Positions 7,187 to 17,406 of a stretch of DNA of 52,017 nucleotides are shown piece by piece. A model generated the notes under the pieces. The model was not told the origin of the DNA, searched no databases, and saw only the letters and a program-made list of their open reading frames with translations. Each line of letters opens with the position of its first letter. Positions within the stretch are counted from its first letter, which is position 1. Both the position numbers and the translations under genes were made by a program. The stretch is from Anaerotignum lactatifermentans DSM 14214. GTDB lineage: Bacteria; Bacillota; Clostridia; Lachnospirales; Anaerotignaceae. The DNA lies in the NCBI RefSeq assembly GCF_900142265.1, contig NZ_FRAH01000017.1:1-52017 (forward strand). The letters are read 5' to 3'.

Positions 7187-8236
7187 ATGTCGTTGAACGA
7201 AAGAAAAATTCAAATCTTACAGGCGATTATCAATGACTATATCGAAACGGCGGAGCCTGTCGGTTCCAGAACCATCGCCAAAAAATATAATCTGGGTATC
7301 AGTTCAGCCACCATTCGTAATGAAATGAGTGACTTGGAAGAAATGGGCTTCATCCTACAGCCCCATGCTTCTTCCGGCAGAATTCCATCAGACATGGGCT
7401 ACCGTTTATATGTAGACCACCTGATGCAGAAAAAAGAACTGGGACCCGAGGAACAGCGGTATCTGCAAAATGTCATCACCAGAAATGTGGGACAGATTGA
7501 TTACCTGCTGGAGGAAACGGCAAAGGCTCTTTCCGCACTGACCAATTACACCACCATCATTTCAGAGCCAGTGAGTCAGCGCACACGCATCAAACAGATT
7601 CGTCTGCTGCCCCTGGACAGCGTTTCGGTGCTGTTGGTCATTGTAACGGAAGATAATTTCATCAAAAATCATGTGATTCAGATGGGCACGGTTCCTGAGG
7701 AAGATAAGATCTTCACCATGGGCATGCGGCTGAATCAGGTGTTGCAGGGATATTCCCTACATGATATAGATGCAAGCGTCATCAACCGCCTGCAAACAGA
7801 ACTCCATGAATACCGACAGATTCTGCCGCATATCTTATCGGCAATCGAAAGTACCATGCGTTCTGCGGAAAAGGTACAGGTTCACATGAGCGGCACCAAA
7901 AACATTCTGGCTTGTCCTGAGTTTTCTGATATCCAGAAAGCCAAGTCCCTGTTTCAGGCATTGGAAGAAAAGGATGTGCTGGTGACCCTCCTGCAGAGCA
8001 GTGCCGATACCAATGACATGCAGATTCTCATCGGCAGCGAAAACAGCGTGCAGTGCATGAAGGATTGCAGCGTCATTACGGCAACCTACAAAATGAGCGA
8101 CGAAACCCGCGGTACCATCGGTATCGTAGGACCCACCCGAATGGATTATTCTCAGGTGGTATCCGTCCTCAACGGTATGGTTACCAATATGGAAAAAGTA
8201 TTGAAAAATCTGTCGAAAGGCAATAAAAATACCTAG
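7187..8236 (+). CDS. hrcA: Heat-inducible transcription repressor HrcA
   Basis: 349 aa. An N-terminal winged helix (about 1-75; ILQAIINDYIETAEPVGSRTIAKKY) precedes a GAF-like dimerisation domain and the conserved C-terminal IGIVGPTRMDY. HrcA binds CIRCE with help from GroEL and represses this operon. ATG 7187 is preferred over the in-frame ATG at 7169 because GAGGAGG (7171-7177) is correctly spaced. It is the first gene of hrcA-grpE-dnaK-dnaJ and so is autoregulated by the operator at 7052-7078. A second CIRCE ahead of htpG (25929-25955) extends its regulon. Confidence 0.96.
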   Translation: MSLNERKIQILQAIINDYIETAEPVGSRTIAKKYNLGISSATIRNEMSDLEEMGFILQPHASSGRIPSDMGYRLYVDHLMQKKELGPEEQRYLQNVITRNVGQIDYLLEETAKALSALTNYTTIISEPVSQRTRIKQIRLLPLDSVSVLLVIVTEDNFIKNHVIQMGTVPEEDKIFTMGMRLNQVLQGYSLHDIDASVINRLQTELHEYRQILPHILSAIESTMRSAEKVQVHMSGTKNILACPEFSDIQKAKSLFQALEEKDVLVTLLQSSADTNDMQILIGSENSVQCMKDCSVITATYKMSDETRGTIGIVGPTRMDYSQVVSVLNGMVTNMEKVLKNLSKGNKNT

Positions 8237-8253
8237 AGAAAAGAGGAGCAGAT

Positions 8254-8811
8254 GTGGAAGATAAGGATTTAAGAGAAGAAAATCTGCAGGAAGAAGCCGC
8301 CAAAATGCAGGCGGAAGCAGAAGTGACAGAAGCCGTGGAAGCGGAAGTGGTTGATGAAACTGAAGCGAAAATGGCAGAGCTGGAACAGAAAGCTGCGGAT
8401 TATCTGGATAAATATCAAAGATGTCTGGCGGAGTTCGATAACTTCAGAAAACGGACTTCCAAAGAAAAAGCAAGCATGTATGACGACGGTGTGAGAGATA
8501 CCGTGGAAAAACTGCTGGCAGTGGTGGACAATCTGGAACGTGCCGTTGCGGCGCAGGAAGGAAAAGACACCGAAGATGCCTTTTTCAAAGGCGTGCAAAT
8601 GACTTTGAAGCAGTTCCAGGAAATTCTCCATGGCATGGGCGTTGAGGAAATCAAAGCCCTGGGCGAAAAATTCGACCCCAATTTCCATGCAGCTGTAGCA
8701 CATGAAGATGATGATGCTTACGGCGAAAATGAAATCATTCTGGAAATGCTGAAAGGTTATAAATATAAAGATAAAGTCATCCGTCACAGCATGGTGAAGG
8801 TGGCAAACTAA
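8254..8811 (+). CDS. grpE: Nucleotide exchange factor GrpE
   Basis: 185 aa. It has a charged N-terminal tail of about 50 residues, a long coiled coil (about 45-95; KYQRCLAEFDNFRKRTSKEK) and the C-terminal beta domain with GVEEIKALGEKFDPNFHAAV. It releases ADP from DnaK. The start is GTG at 8254: an overlapping ATG at 8252 is out of frame and stops within a few codons. AGAGGAG lies about 8 nt upstream. The gap to hrcA is only 17 nt. Confidence 0.95.
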   Translation: MEDKDLREENLQEEAAKMQAEAEVTEAVEAEVVDETEAKMAELEQKAADYLDKYQRCLAEFDNFRKRTSKEKASMYDDGVRDTVEKLLAVVDNLERAVAAQEGKDTEDAFFKGVQMTLKQFQEILHGMGVEEIKALGEKFDPNFHAAVAHEDDDAYGENEIILEMLKGYKYKDKVIRHSMVKVAN

Positions 8812-8848
8812 AACTGAAATTTTGATTTGACAATTTAGGAGGAAATAG

Positions 8849-10684
<1,836 letters not shown>

Positions 10685-10707
10685 AATAAATAAGATTGCG
10701 ATATGAA

Positions 10708-10740
10708 GGCAAGGGTGGGTTTCGTCCCGCCCCTGCTTTT
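10708..10740 (+). terminator. Weak hairpin between dnaK and dnaJ
   Basis: GCAAGGGTGGG pairs with CCCGCCCCTGC (one mismatch, one G-U) and is followed by TTTT. It may partly terminate or protect the dnaK message, giving more dnaK than dnaJ. Confidence 0.5.
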
Positions 10741-10781
10741 GCCGTTTACAGTTTTTTCAGTAAAACAAGGTGGTGAGAAAG

Positions 10782-11963
10782 TTGGCTAATAAAAGAGATT
10801 ATTACGAGGTCCTGGGGGTACAGAAGGGTGCGTCTGAAGCGGAGCTGAAAAAAGCTTACCGTAAGATGGCGGTAAAATACCATCCTGACCAGAACCCTGG
10901 CGATAAAGAAGCAGAAGAAAAATTCAAAGAAGTCAACGAAGCCTATGAAGTGCTGAGCAACCCCGAAAAACGTGCGCAGTATGACCAGTTTGGTCACGCA
11001 GCCTTTGAACAGGGCGGCATGGGCGGCGGCGGTTTCTACAGCGGCGGCTTTGAAGGCTTTGATATGGGCGACTTGGGGGACATTTTCGGCAGTATGTTCG
11101 GTTTTGGCGGCGGCGGTTCCGCTAGAAGAAATGGCCCCAGACGCGGCAGAGATATCAATGTCAGCATTCAGCTGACTTTTGAAGAAGCCATTTTTGGCTG
11201 TACCAAAGAAATTTCCGTACCCATTCTGGACGAATGCGAAACCTGTCATGGTACCGGCGCAAAACCCGGCACCCATGCAGAAAGCTGTTCCAAATGTAAC
11301 GGTACCGGTCAGGAACGTTTTGTACAGCAGTCCATGTTTGGCGCTGTGACATCCGTTCGTACCTGTTCCGCATGTCATGGTACTGGTAAGATCATCAAAG
11401 AACCTTGTACCACATGCCGTGGTACCGGCAGAGTCAAAAAGACAAAGAAATACGAAGTCAAGATTCCTCAGGGGATTGACAACGGTCAGACCATCCGTCT
11501 GGGCGGCAAAGGGGAACTGGGCGAAAACGGCGGCGGCTACGGCGACCTGCTGGTAAGCGTTTACGTACAGCCCAACCGTGTCTTTGTTCGTAAAGGCAAT
11601 GATATTTACTGTGATGTGCCCATCACATTCGTACAGGCAGCACTGGGCGGCGAAATCACCATCAAGACCATTGATGGGGAACAGAAATATACCATCAAAC
11701 CCGGCACACAGCCTGATACGGTGGTTACCCTGCGCGGCGTAGGGGTACCCAACCTGCGTAACCCGAAGATCAGAGGGAACCAGATCGTCACACTGAAGGT
11801 AAAAATCCCTACCAGCATGACAGAACGCCAGAAAGACCTGCTGCGGCAGTTTTACGGTGATGCCCCGGCGGGGGCGGCAAAGCCCGAAACTTCTGCGGCG
11901 CCGGAGGAAGAAAAGAAAACTTTCGGTGAGAAGGTCCGGGACTTTTTCGAAAAGGACAAATAA
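10782..11963 (+). CDS. dnaJ: Hsp40 co-chaperone DnaJ
   Basis: 393 aa. J domain (1-70) with HPD at 34-36, a G/F-rich linker, four CxxCxGxG zinc repeats ([32 protein letters not shown]) and the C-terminal substrate domains. A TTG start at 10782 gives [12 protein letters not shown], the normal DnaJ N-terminus, with GGTGGTGAG just upstream. The GTG codons at 10770 and 10773 would overlap that ribosome site. It is the last gene of the heat-shock operon. Confidence 0.95.
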   Translation: MANKRDYYEVLGVQKGASEAELKKAYRKMAVKYHPDQNPGDKEAEEKFKEVNEAYEVLSNPEKRAQYDQFGHAAFEQGGMGGGGFYSGGFEGFDMGDLGDIFGSMFGFGGGGSARRNGPRRGRDINVSIQLTFEEAIFGCTKEISVPILDECETCHGTGAKPGTHAESCSKCNGTGQERFVQQSMFGAVTSVRTCSACHGTGKIIKEPCTTCRGTGRVKKTKKYEVKIPQGIDNGQTIRLGGKGELGENGGGYGDLLVSVYVQPNRVFVRKGNDIYCDVPITFVQAALGGEITIKTIDGEQKYTIKPGTQPDTVVTLRGVGVPNLRNPKIRGNQIVTLKVKIPTSMTERQKDLLRQFYGDAPAGAAKPETSAAPEEEKKTFGEKVRDFFEKDK

Positions 11964-11976
11964 GAATTTTTCCAAA

Positions 11977-12010
11977 GGGATGCTGATAAACCAGCATCTC
12001 TTTGATTTTC
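11977..12010 (+). terminator. Terminator of the hrcA-dnaJ operon
   Basis: GATGCTG/CAGCATC hairpin with a 6-nt loop, followed by TCTTTGATTTT. Confidence 0.75.
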
Positions 12011-12041
12011 AGGCAGCGGCATCATACAAAAAATGTTATGC

Positions 12042-12071
12042 TTGACAAACTGCGAAATAATGCGATAAAAT
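12042..12071 (+). promoter_or_regulatory. Promoter of the cation-efflux transcript
   Basis: TTGACA (12042-12047), 18 nt, TAAAAT (12066-12071). It gives a leader of about 190 nt before the coding start, which holds the riboswitch. Confidence 0.8.
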
Positions 12072-12123
12072 CATAAAAACTCTTTGCACTGCACATACGA
12101 AGTGACCTTCGCACATACAGTAC

Positions 12124-12223
12124 AAACTGAGCAGACAGCGGATTTTTCCGTGTGGTCGGGCATTTTTGCAGCGAATGACAGACATTCGTGGGACAGTTTT
12201 ATGTTCTACGGGTGTCTTTTTTT
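12124..12223 (+). promoter_or_regulatory. NiCo (nickel/cobalt) riboswitch with overlapping terminator
   Basis: The conserved NiCo landmarks are present in order: CTGAGCAG(A)CA, GGTCGGGCA, TGCAGC and TGGGACAGT. P1 pairs AAACTG (12124-12129) with CAGTTT (12194-12199). A CGAATG/CATTCG stem occupies 12172-12188. The 3' arm of that stem (GACATTCGT, 12181-12189) can instead pair with ACGGGTGTC (12208-12216), and seven T residues follow at 12217-12223. So aptamer and terminator exclude each other, giving an on-switch for metal. The family is known to sit ahead of czcD-type exporters, as it does here. The call rests on recalled consensus, not on a covariance search. Confidence 0.85.
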
Positions 12224-12271
12224 GTGTAAAATCAGAAGGGGCGGAGAGGTAAACATTAGGAGGGATTTTTT

Positions 12272-13168
12272 ATGACAAATGACTTAGCAAAACAAAATGA
12301 GAAAATCGTCATGCGTGTTTCTACCAACAGCATGATCGTCAACATCATCTTATCGGTATTTAAAGTGGCAGCAGGGTTTATTGCCCATTCCGGCGCCATG
12401 ATCTCTGACGGTGTCCATTCTGCATCAGACGTGTTCAGCACCATCATCGTTATGGTAGGCTATAAGATGTCCGCAAAAGATTCCGATGAGAACCACCAGT
12501 ATGGTCATGAACGAATGGAATGTGTTGCAGCTATTTTGCTTGCTATGGTATTGTGTGTGACAGGCTTTGCCATTGGGGCAGGCGGTGTGGAAAAAATCTT
12601 CGGTGCAGAAGCAAGTGCACTGGAAGTTCCCGGCAAACTGGCATTGGCAGCGGCCATCCTGTCTATTGTGGTAAAAGAAGGTATGTACCATTACACCAGA
12701 CATGCGGCAAAACAGGTCAATTCCGGCGCATTGATGGCAGACGCATGGCACCATCGTTCTGATGCCCTGTCTTCTGTGGGCAGTTTGATTGGTATCAGCG
12801 GCGCAATGCTGGGATTCCCCATCTGCGACCCCATTGCCAGCGTTGTCATTTCCCTGTTCATCATCAAAGCTTCTTATGATATTTTCAAAGATGCCATTGA
12901 TAAAATGATGGATACAGCCTGTGATACAGAAACACTGGAAAAAATGAAATCTGTTGTGGAAGCTCAGAATGGCGTTATGGGCATTGACCGCATCCAGACC
13001 AGACAGTTTGGTGCAAGAGCTTATGTGGATGTGGAAATCGCCGCAGACGGCAATCTGACACTGACAGCAGCCCATGCCATTGCAGAAGGCGTTCACGATG
13101 CCATTGAGGAGAATTTCCCAGAAGTAAAACATTGTATGGTTCATGTAAATCCAGCAGTGGTCAGATAA
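12272..13168 (+). CDS. Cation diffusion facilitator, Ni/Co-type efflux (CzcD-like)
   Basis: 298 aa. About six transmembrane helices fill residues 18-205, and a cytoplasmic ferredoxin-like C-terminal domain covers about 210-290. Metal-site motifs of CDF proteins are seen in ISDGVHSASD (helix 2) and ADAWHHRSDALSS (helix 5). The protein should export a divalent metal in exchange for protons. The NiCo riboswitch in its leader points to nickel or cobalt as the physiological signal, so detoxification of these metals is the best inference. The start is supported by AGGAGG 10 nt upstream. It is transcribed alone and followed by a strong hairpin at 13174. Confidence 0.9.
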   Translation: MTNDLAKQNEKIVMRVSTNSMIVNIILSVFKVAAGFIAHSGAMISDGVHSASDVFSTIIVMVGYKMSAKDSDENHQYGHERMECVAAILLAMVLCVTGFAIGAGGVEKIFGAEASALEVPGKLALAAAILSIVVKEGMYHYTRHAAKQVNSGALMADAWHHRSDALSSVGSLIGISGAMLGFPICDPIASVVISLFIIKASYDIFKDAIDKMMDTACDTETLEKMKSVVEAQNGVMGIDRIQTRQFGARAYVDVEIAADGNLTLTAAHAIAEGVHDAIEENFPEVKHCMVHVNPAVVR

Positions 13169-13173
13169 GAATA

Positions 13174-13458
13174 AACCCCCTATTCTATGGAATAGGGGGT
13201 TGTAGGTGTCGAAAAAGTCGACACCCTTCGTCAAAGGCTCATTTCATTCAAGCCTTTGACGAGTAGACAGAAGTATAAAGCCAAAGTTCCATCGGCTAAA
13301 GAGCCTTGAAACTTCGGCTTTTCCTTGTCGGAAGTCAATTCCGACTGCGGATTAAAAAAGGGAAACTCTTCGTTTCCCTTTACCCTTCAGCGGTATCAAA
13401 AATTTGAAAAATAGGTTTTTTGACAGTCTGAATCTCCCTATTCTATGGAATCGGGGGG
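13174..13458. repeat. Cassette of six hairpins bounded by direct repeats
   Basis: No coding sequence. Consecutive hairpins are: 13174-13201 (12-bp stem, also the terminator of the efflux gene), 13205-13225 (8 bp), 13229-13261 (11 bp), 13278-13320 (13 bp with two mismatches plus an inner GGCT/AGCC), 13327-13345 (7 bp) and 13357-13381 (10 bp). The first hairpin's core CCCTATTCTATGGAAT (13178-13193) recurs exactly at 13436-13451 in the same orientation, so the array is bracketed by a 16-bp direct repeat. It could be a non-autonomous element inserted at, or duplicating, a terminator. It could also be a structured RNA. Confidence 0.7.
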
Positions 13459-13461
13459 GTG

Positions 13462-14862
13462 TTATATACAGAAAAAATTTTCATCCATATCAGAAGCCAA
13501 TAAGTCACGCAGGATAGAAAGCCCTTTTGTCAATTCTTCTTTTGTATCAGGAGAGGAAAGGGCAATCCGCAGGTACTGCTGCACATCGGCTTCTCCTACA
13601 AGAAAACGGTGGGAATGACAGACGGAAATGCCGCGCTTCTGTGCCAGATGTTCAAAGTCTGTTTCATGAAATCTTTCTGGCAGAGGCAGCCAGAGGGAGA
13701 ATCCCAGCGGATTTTTTGCAATTTCCGGGAAAAAGTCTTTGCAGATTTCACTGCGGGCAGCAGCTTCCATACGCTTTTGTCCTATGATTTTTTTCGCAGT
13801 GCCGCTGTAAATCAGTTCTCCTGCGGTTTCGCTGTTCAATGATGGGGTTTTCACGTTGACGTTATAAATGCCCCGCCGGATATCTGCGGCAAACCGTGTG
13901 GGAAATGTCAAATAGGCGATGCGCAGACCGGAACAGATGGATTTTGACAGACTGCAAATATAACAGGTGTAATCCGGTGCAAAATGTGCCAGAGGCAGGG
14001 ATGGTTTTTCCAGCAAAAATCCATAAATGTCGTCCTCAATTGCCAAAAGCGCATATTTGCGGATAATGGCAGCAAGGGCTTCCTTTCTGGATTGGCTCAT
14101 GATGTGCCCGGTGGGATTGTGGTAATTGGGCACCAGATAAATGCCGTTGAGCTGCTGCAAACGACAGTGATTTTCCAGCACATCCGGCAGCATCCCTTCT
14201 GCGTCCCCAGAAATGGGTATCAGACGAATCTGCATCATGTTTGCCAGCTCAATAAAATTGGCGTATGTATAATGGTCTGTGGCAATCTTATCGCCAGGGC
14301 GGAATAATGTCAAAAGCAGTATGGCAAGGGCGTTTTGGGCGCCGGCAGTGATGGCAATGTTGGATAGAGAAACATCCATGGAAAAATGCTCTAACCATTT
14401 TTGAGCAGCGGCTCTTTGGTAAGGGGTTCCCATGGGGTAACTATAATCCAAAAGGGAGGTGCTGCCTCGCTGGAGCACCTGTTCCATGACGGCATAGGTT
14501 TCCGTATTGAAAGCGTCTAAGGGCTTGATGATTCCCATTTCGATGTAGGAAGCTTCTTCTTTTTCATCGGCAATGGCAATGTCAATGGCAGCATTGGGAG
14601 ATACAAAGGTACCCCGTCCCGTGATGCCGTAAAGGAGCCCTTTTTGGGTGCAGAGCTGAAACGCCCGTGTGATGGTGCTGAGGTTCAAGTCCAGATAGTC
14701 TGCCAGTTCTCGCTGAGGAGGCAGTTTGGTGTGGGGCGGCAGTTTGCCTGAAAGGATATCGTCAGCAAGCAAGTCTGCCAATGCGCGGTATTTGGGGGAT
14801 GTCAGCTGTTCTTTCTCTGGTTTCCATGACATGGGATAATCATCAAATGAGTTGACAGGCAT
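13462..14862 (-). CDS. MocR/GntR-type regulator with aminotransferase domain
   Basis: 466 aa. An N-terminal GntR winged helix (about 21-90; LPPQRELADYLDLNLSTITRAF) is linked to a fold-type I aminotransferase domain. The PLP lysine is in CSLSKSICSGLR (K307), and IEDDIYGFL supplies the PLP-ring aspartate region. MocR proteins sense PLP or amino-acid adducts and usually control a divergent neighbour. That would be the PhzF gene 121 nt away. Start at 14862 is supported by AAAGGAAG upstream. The same frame stays open further upstream, but only as the antisense of the PhzF gene, so it is not used. Confidence 0.92.
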   Translation of the reverse strand: MPVNSFDDYPMSWKPEKEQLTSPKYRALADLLADDILSGKLPPHTKLPPQRELADYLDLNLSTITRAFQLCTQKGLLYGITGRGTFVSPNAAIDIAIADEKEEASYIEMGIIKPLDAFNTETYAVMEQVLQRGSTSLLDYSYPMGTPYQRAAAQKWLEHFSMDVSLSNIAITAGAQNALAILLLTLFRPGDKIATDHYTYANFIELANMMQIRLIPISGDAEGMLPDVLENHCRLQQLNGIYLVPNYHNPTGHIMSQSRKEALAAIIRKYALLAIEDDIYGFLLEKPSLPLAHFAPDYTCYICSLSKSICSGLRIAYLTFPTRFAADIRRGIYNVNVKTPSLNSETAGELIYSGTAKKIIGQKRMEAAARSEICKDFFPEIAKNPLGFSLWLPLPERFHETDFEHLAQKRGISVCHSHRFLVGEADVQQYLRIALSSPDTKEELTKGLSILRDLLASDMDENFFCI

Positions 14863-14881
14863 GAAAACACTTCCTTTCAAA

Positions 14882-14934
14882 ATTGTATTGCATACAATGA
14901 TTCGATTGCATGGTGAATTTTCAGTTATTATAAT
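14882..14934. promoter_or_regulatory. MocR-type operator and promoter between the divergent genes
   Basis: The palindrome ATTGTAT-TGC-ATACAAT (14882-14898) is followed by a second ATTGCAT half-site (14905-14911), which overlaps the -35 of the PhzF promoter. That promoter is TTGCAT (14906-14911), 17 nt, TATAAT (14929-14934). ATTGCAT copies start 18 bp apart (14887 and 14905). This suits a dimeric MocR binding direct or inverted half-sites (inference). Confidence 0.65.
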
Positions 14935-14983
14935 CAGATTATAGAAAATGTTTTTTCGGAAAACAAGAGAAGGAGGGTTTTTG

Positions 14984-15769
14984 ATGAAGTATTTTGTGGT
15001 GGATGCCTTTGCGGAGCATGTCTTTGGCGGAAATCCGGCAGGGGTTTGTGTGCTGGAAAAACCCATGGATACAGAATTGATGCAGCGCATTGCGGCGGAA
15101 AATAATCTGTCGGAAACGGCTTTTGTATATGGTCGGGAAACAGGGAAATACGACTTGAAATGGTTTACCCCAAAGGCGGAAATCGACCTTTGTGGACATG
15201 CTACACTGGGCACGGCATATGTGGTGGCAAATTTTGTAGACCCGGAAGTGGAAACCATGACTTTTTCCACATTAAGCGGAGAATTGACCGTTGTGCGGAA
15301 GGGTGCATATTTTGAAATGGATTTCCCCAGCCGGATGCCGAAACAGATACCTGTCACACAGGAAATGGAAGCAGTCATTGGTATGCCTATCGCAGGGGCA
15401 TATCTTTCCAGAGACCTTGTGTTAGAATTGGAAAACGAAAATGCGGTGAAAGACTGTGCGCCGGATTTTGAGAAAATGCTGCACATGGAGCAGGGGCTAG
15501 GCTGTGTTGTTACGGCAAAAGGCAGCCAGTGTGATTTTGTATCCAGATGTTTTTTCCCGAAATTAGGGGTAAATGAGGACCCTGTCACAGGATCTGCCCA
15601 CAGCAGTTTGATTCCTTTCTGGGCAGAACGACTGGGCAAAAAAGAATTGCTGGCAGAGCAGTGGTCGGAACGAGGGGGAAAACTCCTTTGCATAGATGAT
15701 GGAGAACGGGTGAAGATTGCTGGAAAAGCTGTGTTGTATTTGCAGGGAGAATTGCTGCTGGAAAAGTAA
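14984..15769 (+). CDS. PhzF family isomerase/epimerase-like protein
   Basis: 261 aa, two-fold PhzF/diaminopimelate-epimerase-like architecture. Typical motifs are DAFAEHVFGGNPAGVC at the start, NLSETAF with the catalytic glutamate (E44), DLCGHATLGTA and EDPVTGSAHSSL. Most PhzF relatives have no defined substrate. ATG 14984 is chosen for the AAGGAGGG site 7-8 nt upstream. The strong consensus promoter overlaps a half-site of the divergent MocR gene, so it is very probably MocR-controlled, perhaps in amino-acid or vitamin B6 metabolism (inference). Confidence 0.88.
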   Translation: MKYFVVDAFAEHVFGGNPAGVCVLEKPMDTELMQRIAAENNLSETAFVYGRETGKYDLKWFTPKAEIDLCGHATLGTAYVVANFVDPEVETMTFSTLSGELTVVRKGAYFEMDFPSRMPKQIPVTQEMEAVIGMPIAGAYLSRDLVLELENENAVKDCAPDFEKMLHMEQGLGCVVTAKGSQCDFVSRCFFPKLGVNEDPVTGSAHSSLIPFWAERLGKKELLAEQWSERGGKLLCIDDGERVKIAGKAVLYLQGELLLEK

Positions 15770-15821
15770 CATAAAACACGAAAGCGGTTTTTCCTTTAGA
15801 CGAATCTTCAAAAAAACTAAT

Positions 15822-15972
15822 GAAAGCTGAAATCCTTATTATACGGAGGATTCCAGCTTTCTTGTTTTTTGCTGAGATTTTATTTGGCATATTTTCTTCT
15901 GAGAGCAGCCATCTTAGTTCCTCTTAAGAAATCAAGAAAAGGGAAAGCCCATGATTACTTAAGGAAAAGTAT
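15822..15972. repeat. Dispersed intergenic repeat, copy A
   Basis: A hairpin GAAAGCTGAAATCC...GGATTCCAGCTTTC (15822-15861) is followed by CTTGTTTTTT. A second module (about 15905-15972) contains GCAGCC, CTTAAGAAATCAAGAAAA and CTTAAGG. CTTAAGAAATCAAGAAAA is the exact reverse complement of a stretch in copy D (46757-46774), so this module is inverted relative to copy D. It lies between convergent genes and probably ends the PhzF transcript. The region 15770-16008 holds nothing else I can support. Confidence 0.7.
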
Positions 15973-16008
15973 CTTTGAAGCCCAACGTTTGTTTTGGTGT
16001 GAAACCAT

Positions 16009-16042
16009 AAAAAAAGACGCCGCATTATGCGGCGTCAAAAAA
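16009..16042. terminator. Terminator of the lipoprotein gene
   Basis: GACGCCGCA/TGCGGCGTC, a 9-bp stem with a TTA loop and A/T runs on both sides. It is 7 nt beyond the lipoprotein stop. Confidence 0.92.
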
Positions 16043-16048
16043 GAAATT

Positions 16049-16555
16049 TTATTCAGCAGCTGCTTCTTCAGCGGAGGAGAAGGACTGGCTGTACAGTTCG
16101 TTGCCTTCGCCATCGAAGAATGTCAGTACTACGATTACAAGATCGTTGGAAACGCTGTCTTTTACTGTTTTTGCAAGTTCGTAATAAGATGTTGCGGATG
16201 CTTCTGTGCCTGCTTTCAGAGCTTCTGTCAGTTCAGAACGAGTGTCTTCTGTTGCTACGACGTTGTCGATTGTGAAATCGTAATGCATTTCATCGCCTTC
16301 AGCATACAGTTTTACACTGATACCCTGATCTTCATACTGTGCCTGCATAGCATCCAGCATGCTCTGAACTTCTTCACCATCAGCAGCGAAAGATTCTTCC
16401 AGAGAAGGCAGGTCGCTGTCAGAAGCGTCAGAGGAAGTTGTTGTTTCTGCAGTTGTGTCAGAAGTTGTTTCTTCCTGTGTAGCGCTGCCACCGCATGCAG
16501 CCAAAGATACTGCAACGCACATCATAGTCAGCAAAGCAATAAGACGTTTTTTCAT
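16049..16555 (-). CDS. Secreted lipoprotein, possibly DUF4854-like
   Basis: 168 aa. It has a signal peptide with a lysine-rich start, a hydrophobic core and the lipobox LAAC at 18-21, so it should be lipid-anchored outside the membrane. A Thr/Ser/Asp/Glu-rich linker (about 25-50) precedes a domain of about 115 residues with GISVKLYAEGDEMHYDFTI. This resembles the DUF4854 family common in Clostridia, although I could not search. Function is unknown. A -10 TATAAT and a palindrome over the -35 lie upstream. Confidence 0.75.
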   Translation of the reverse strand: MKKRLIALLTMMCVAVSLAACGGSATQEETTSDTTAETTTSSDASDSDLPSLEESFAADGEEVQSMLDAMQAQYEDQGISVKLYAEGDEMHYDFTIDNVVATEDTRSELTEALKAGTEASATSYYELAKTVKDSVSNDLVIVVLTFFDGEGNELYSQSFSSAEEAAAE

Positions 16556-16585
16556 GTTTCATTTTCTCCCTTCTAAAAATAAAGC

Positions 16586-16616
16586 ATTATAGTTGTTTCA
16601 TTTGGCAAGCCAAATG
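16586..16616 (-). promoter_or_regulatory. Lipoprotein promoter with palindromic operator
   Basis: On the minus strand TTTGGC (16609-16614), 17 nt, TATAAT (16586-16591). The -35 lies inside a perfect 8-bp palindrome CATTTGGC-TT-GCCAAATG (16599-16616), which is well placed for a repressor or activator. The rest of 16617-16860 is AT-rich with nothing clear except the next promoter. Confidence 0.6.
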
Positions 16617-16888
16617 TTTTGTGGAAAGTTTGATGTCGTTTATATTACATATGAAATATTAAAAGAACACCAAACCAACACAAATCATATTTTAATGAAT
16701 AAAAACGCGGATTACAATAGAGATTGATACGGTTTTATGTTTCTTACAAAAATAATGATTATGTATTTATATAATTTCTGTAAAATATTGTCAGAAAAAT
16801 GAAAGAAACTGGGATGAATTTGCAAGGGTCGCAGCAGTTGTGGTAGAATAAAGCATCAAAAAAGTATGATGAGGAAGGAATAATAAGT

Positions 16889-17347
16889 ATGATTCATGTA
16901 TTATTCATCTGCCACGGCAATATCTGCCGTTCCCCCATGGCAGAATTTTTATTCAGAGATATGGTCATGAAAAAAGGACTGTCCAGAGAAATTTCTGTTG
17001 CCTCTGCCGCAACCAGCAGAGAAGAAATCGGAAACCCTGTTCATAGAGGCACGGTGCAGAAACTGGCGCAATACGGCATTTCTACAAAGGGAAAATATGC
17101 CCGTCAGGTAACAAAACAGGACTATGCAGATTATGATTATATCATTTGCATGGAAAAATATAATCTGCGGGAGATCAAACGGATTTTACCTACAGACCCG
17201 GAAGGAAAAATCTGCTGTCTGTTGGATTTTTCTGATCATCCGCGTGATATTGCAGACCCATGGTATACAGGAAACTTTGATGTGACCTATGACGATATTT
17301 TAGAGGGCTGTGAAGGGCTGCTGGCACATTTGGAAAAAGAATTGTAA
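16889..17347 (+). CDS. Low-molecular-weight protein-tyrosine phosphatase
   Basis: 152 aa, the usual length. The P-loop C8-HGNIC-R14-S opens the protein and DPWYTG supplies the general acid (D123). It also has GISTKGKYARQVTKQDYADYD, typical of the LMW-PTP/arsenate-reductase fold. It should dephosphorylate tyrosine (or arginine, as in YwlE relatives). The isoleucine in the loop is more usual for tyrosine phosphatases with the NICRS signature, so the exact substrate is open. The transcript is short and ends at the next hairpin. Upstream, TTGCAA-N18-TAGAAT is a possible promoter. Confidence 0.88.
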   Translation: MIHVLFICHGNICRSPMAEFLFRDMVMKKGLSREISVASAATSREEIGNPVHRGTVQKLAQYGISTKGKYARQVTKQDYADYDYIICMEKYNLREIKRILPTDPEGKICCLLDFSDHPRDIADPWYTGNFDVTYDDILEGCEGLLAHLEKEL

Positions 17348-17355
17348 AATCAAAA

Positions 17356-17394
17356 ACCGGAATTTCTGAGTATCACAGGAATTCCGGTCTTTTT
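17356..17394. terminator. Terminator between convergent genes
   Basis: ACCGGAATT/AATTCCGGT, 9-bp stem followed by CTTTTTATT. Confidence 0.88.
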
Positions 17395-17406
17395 ATTATA
17401 TAAGAT

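Noticed and set aside
14863-15693. Upstream extension of the MocR frame to 743 codons
   Set aside because: The extension is antisense to the PhzF gene; the MocR start at 14862 has a ribosome site and a normal N-terminus.
16000-16012. GTGAAACCATAA shared with about 23438-23449, each just before a terminator hairpin
   Set aside because: Only two 12-base matches in A-rich DNA; could be chance, and no extended similarity around them.
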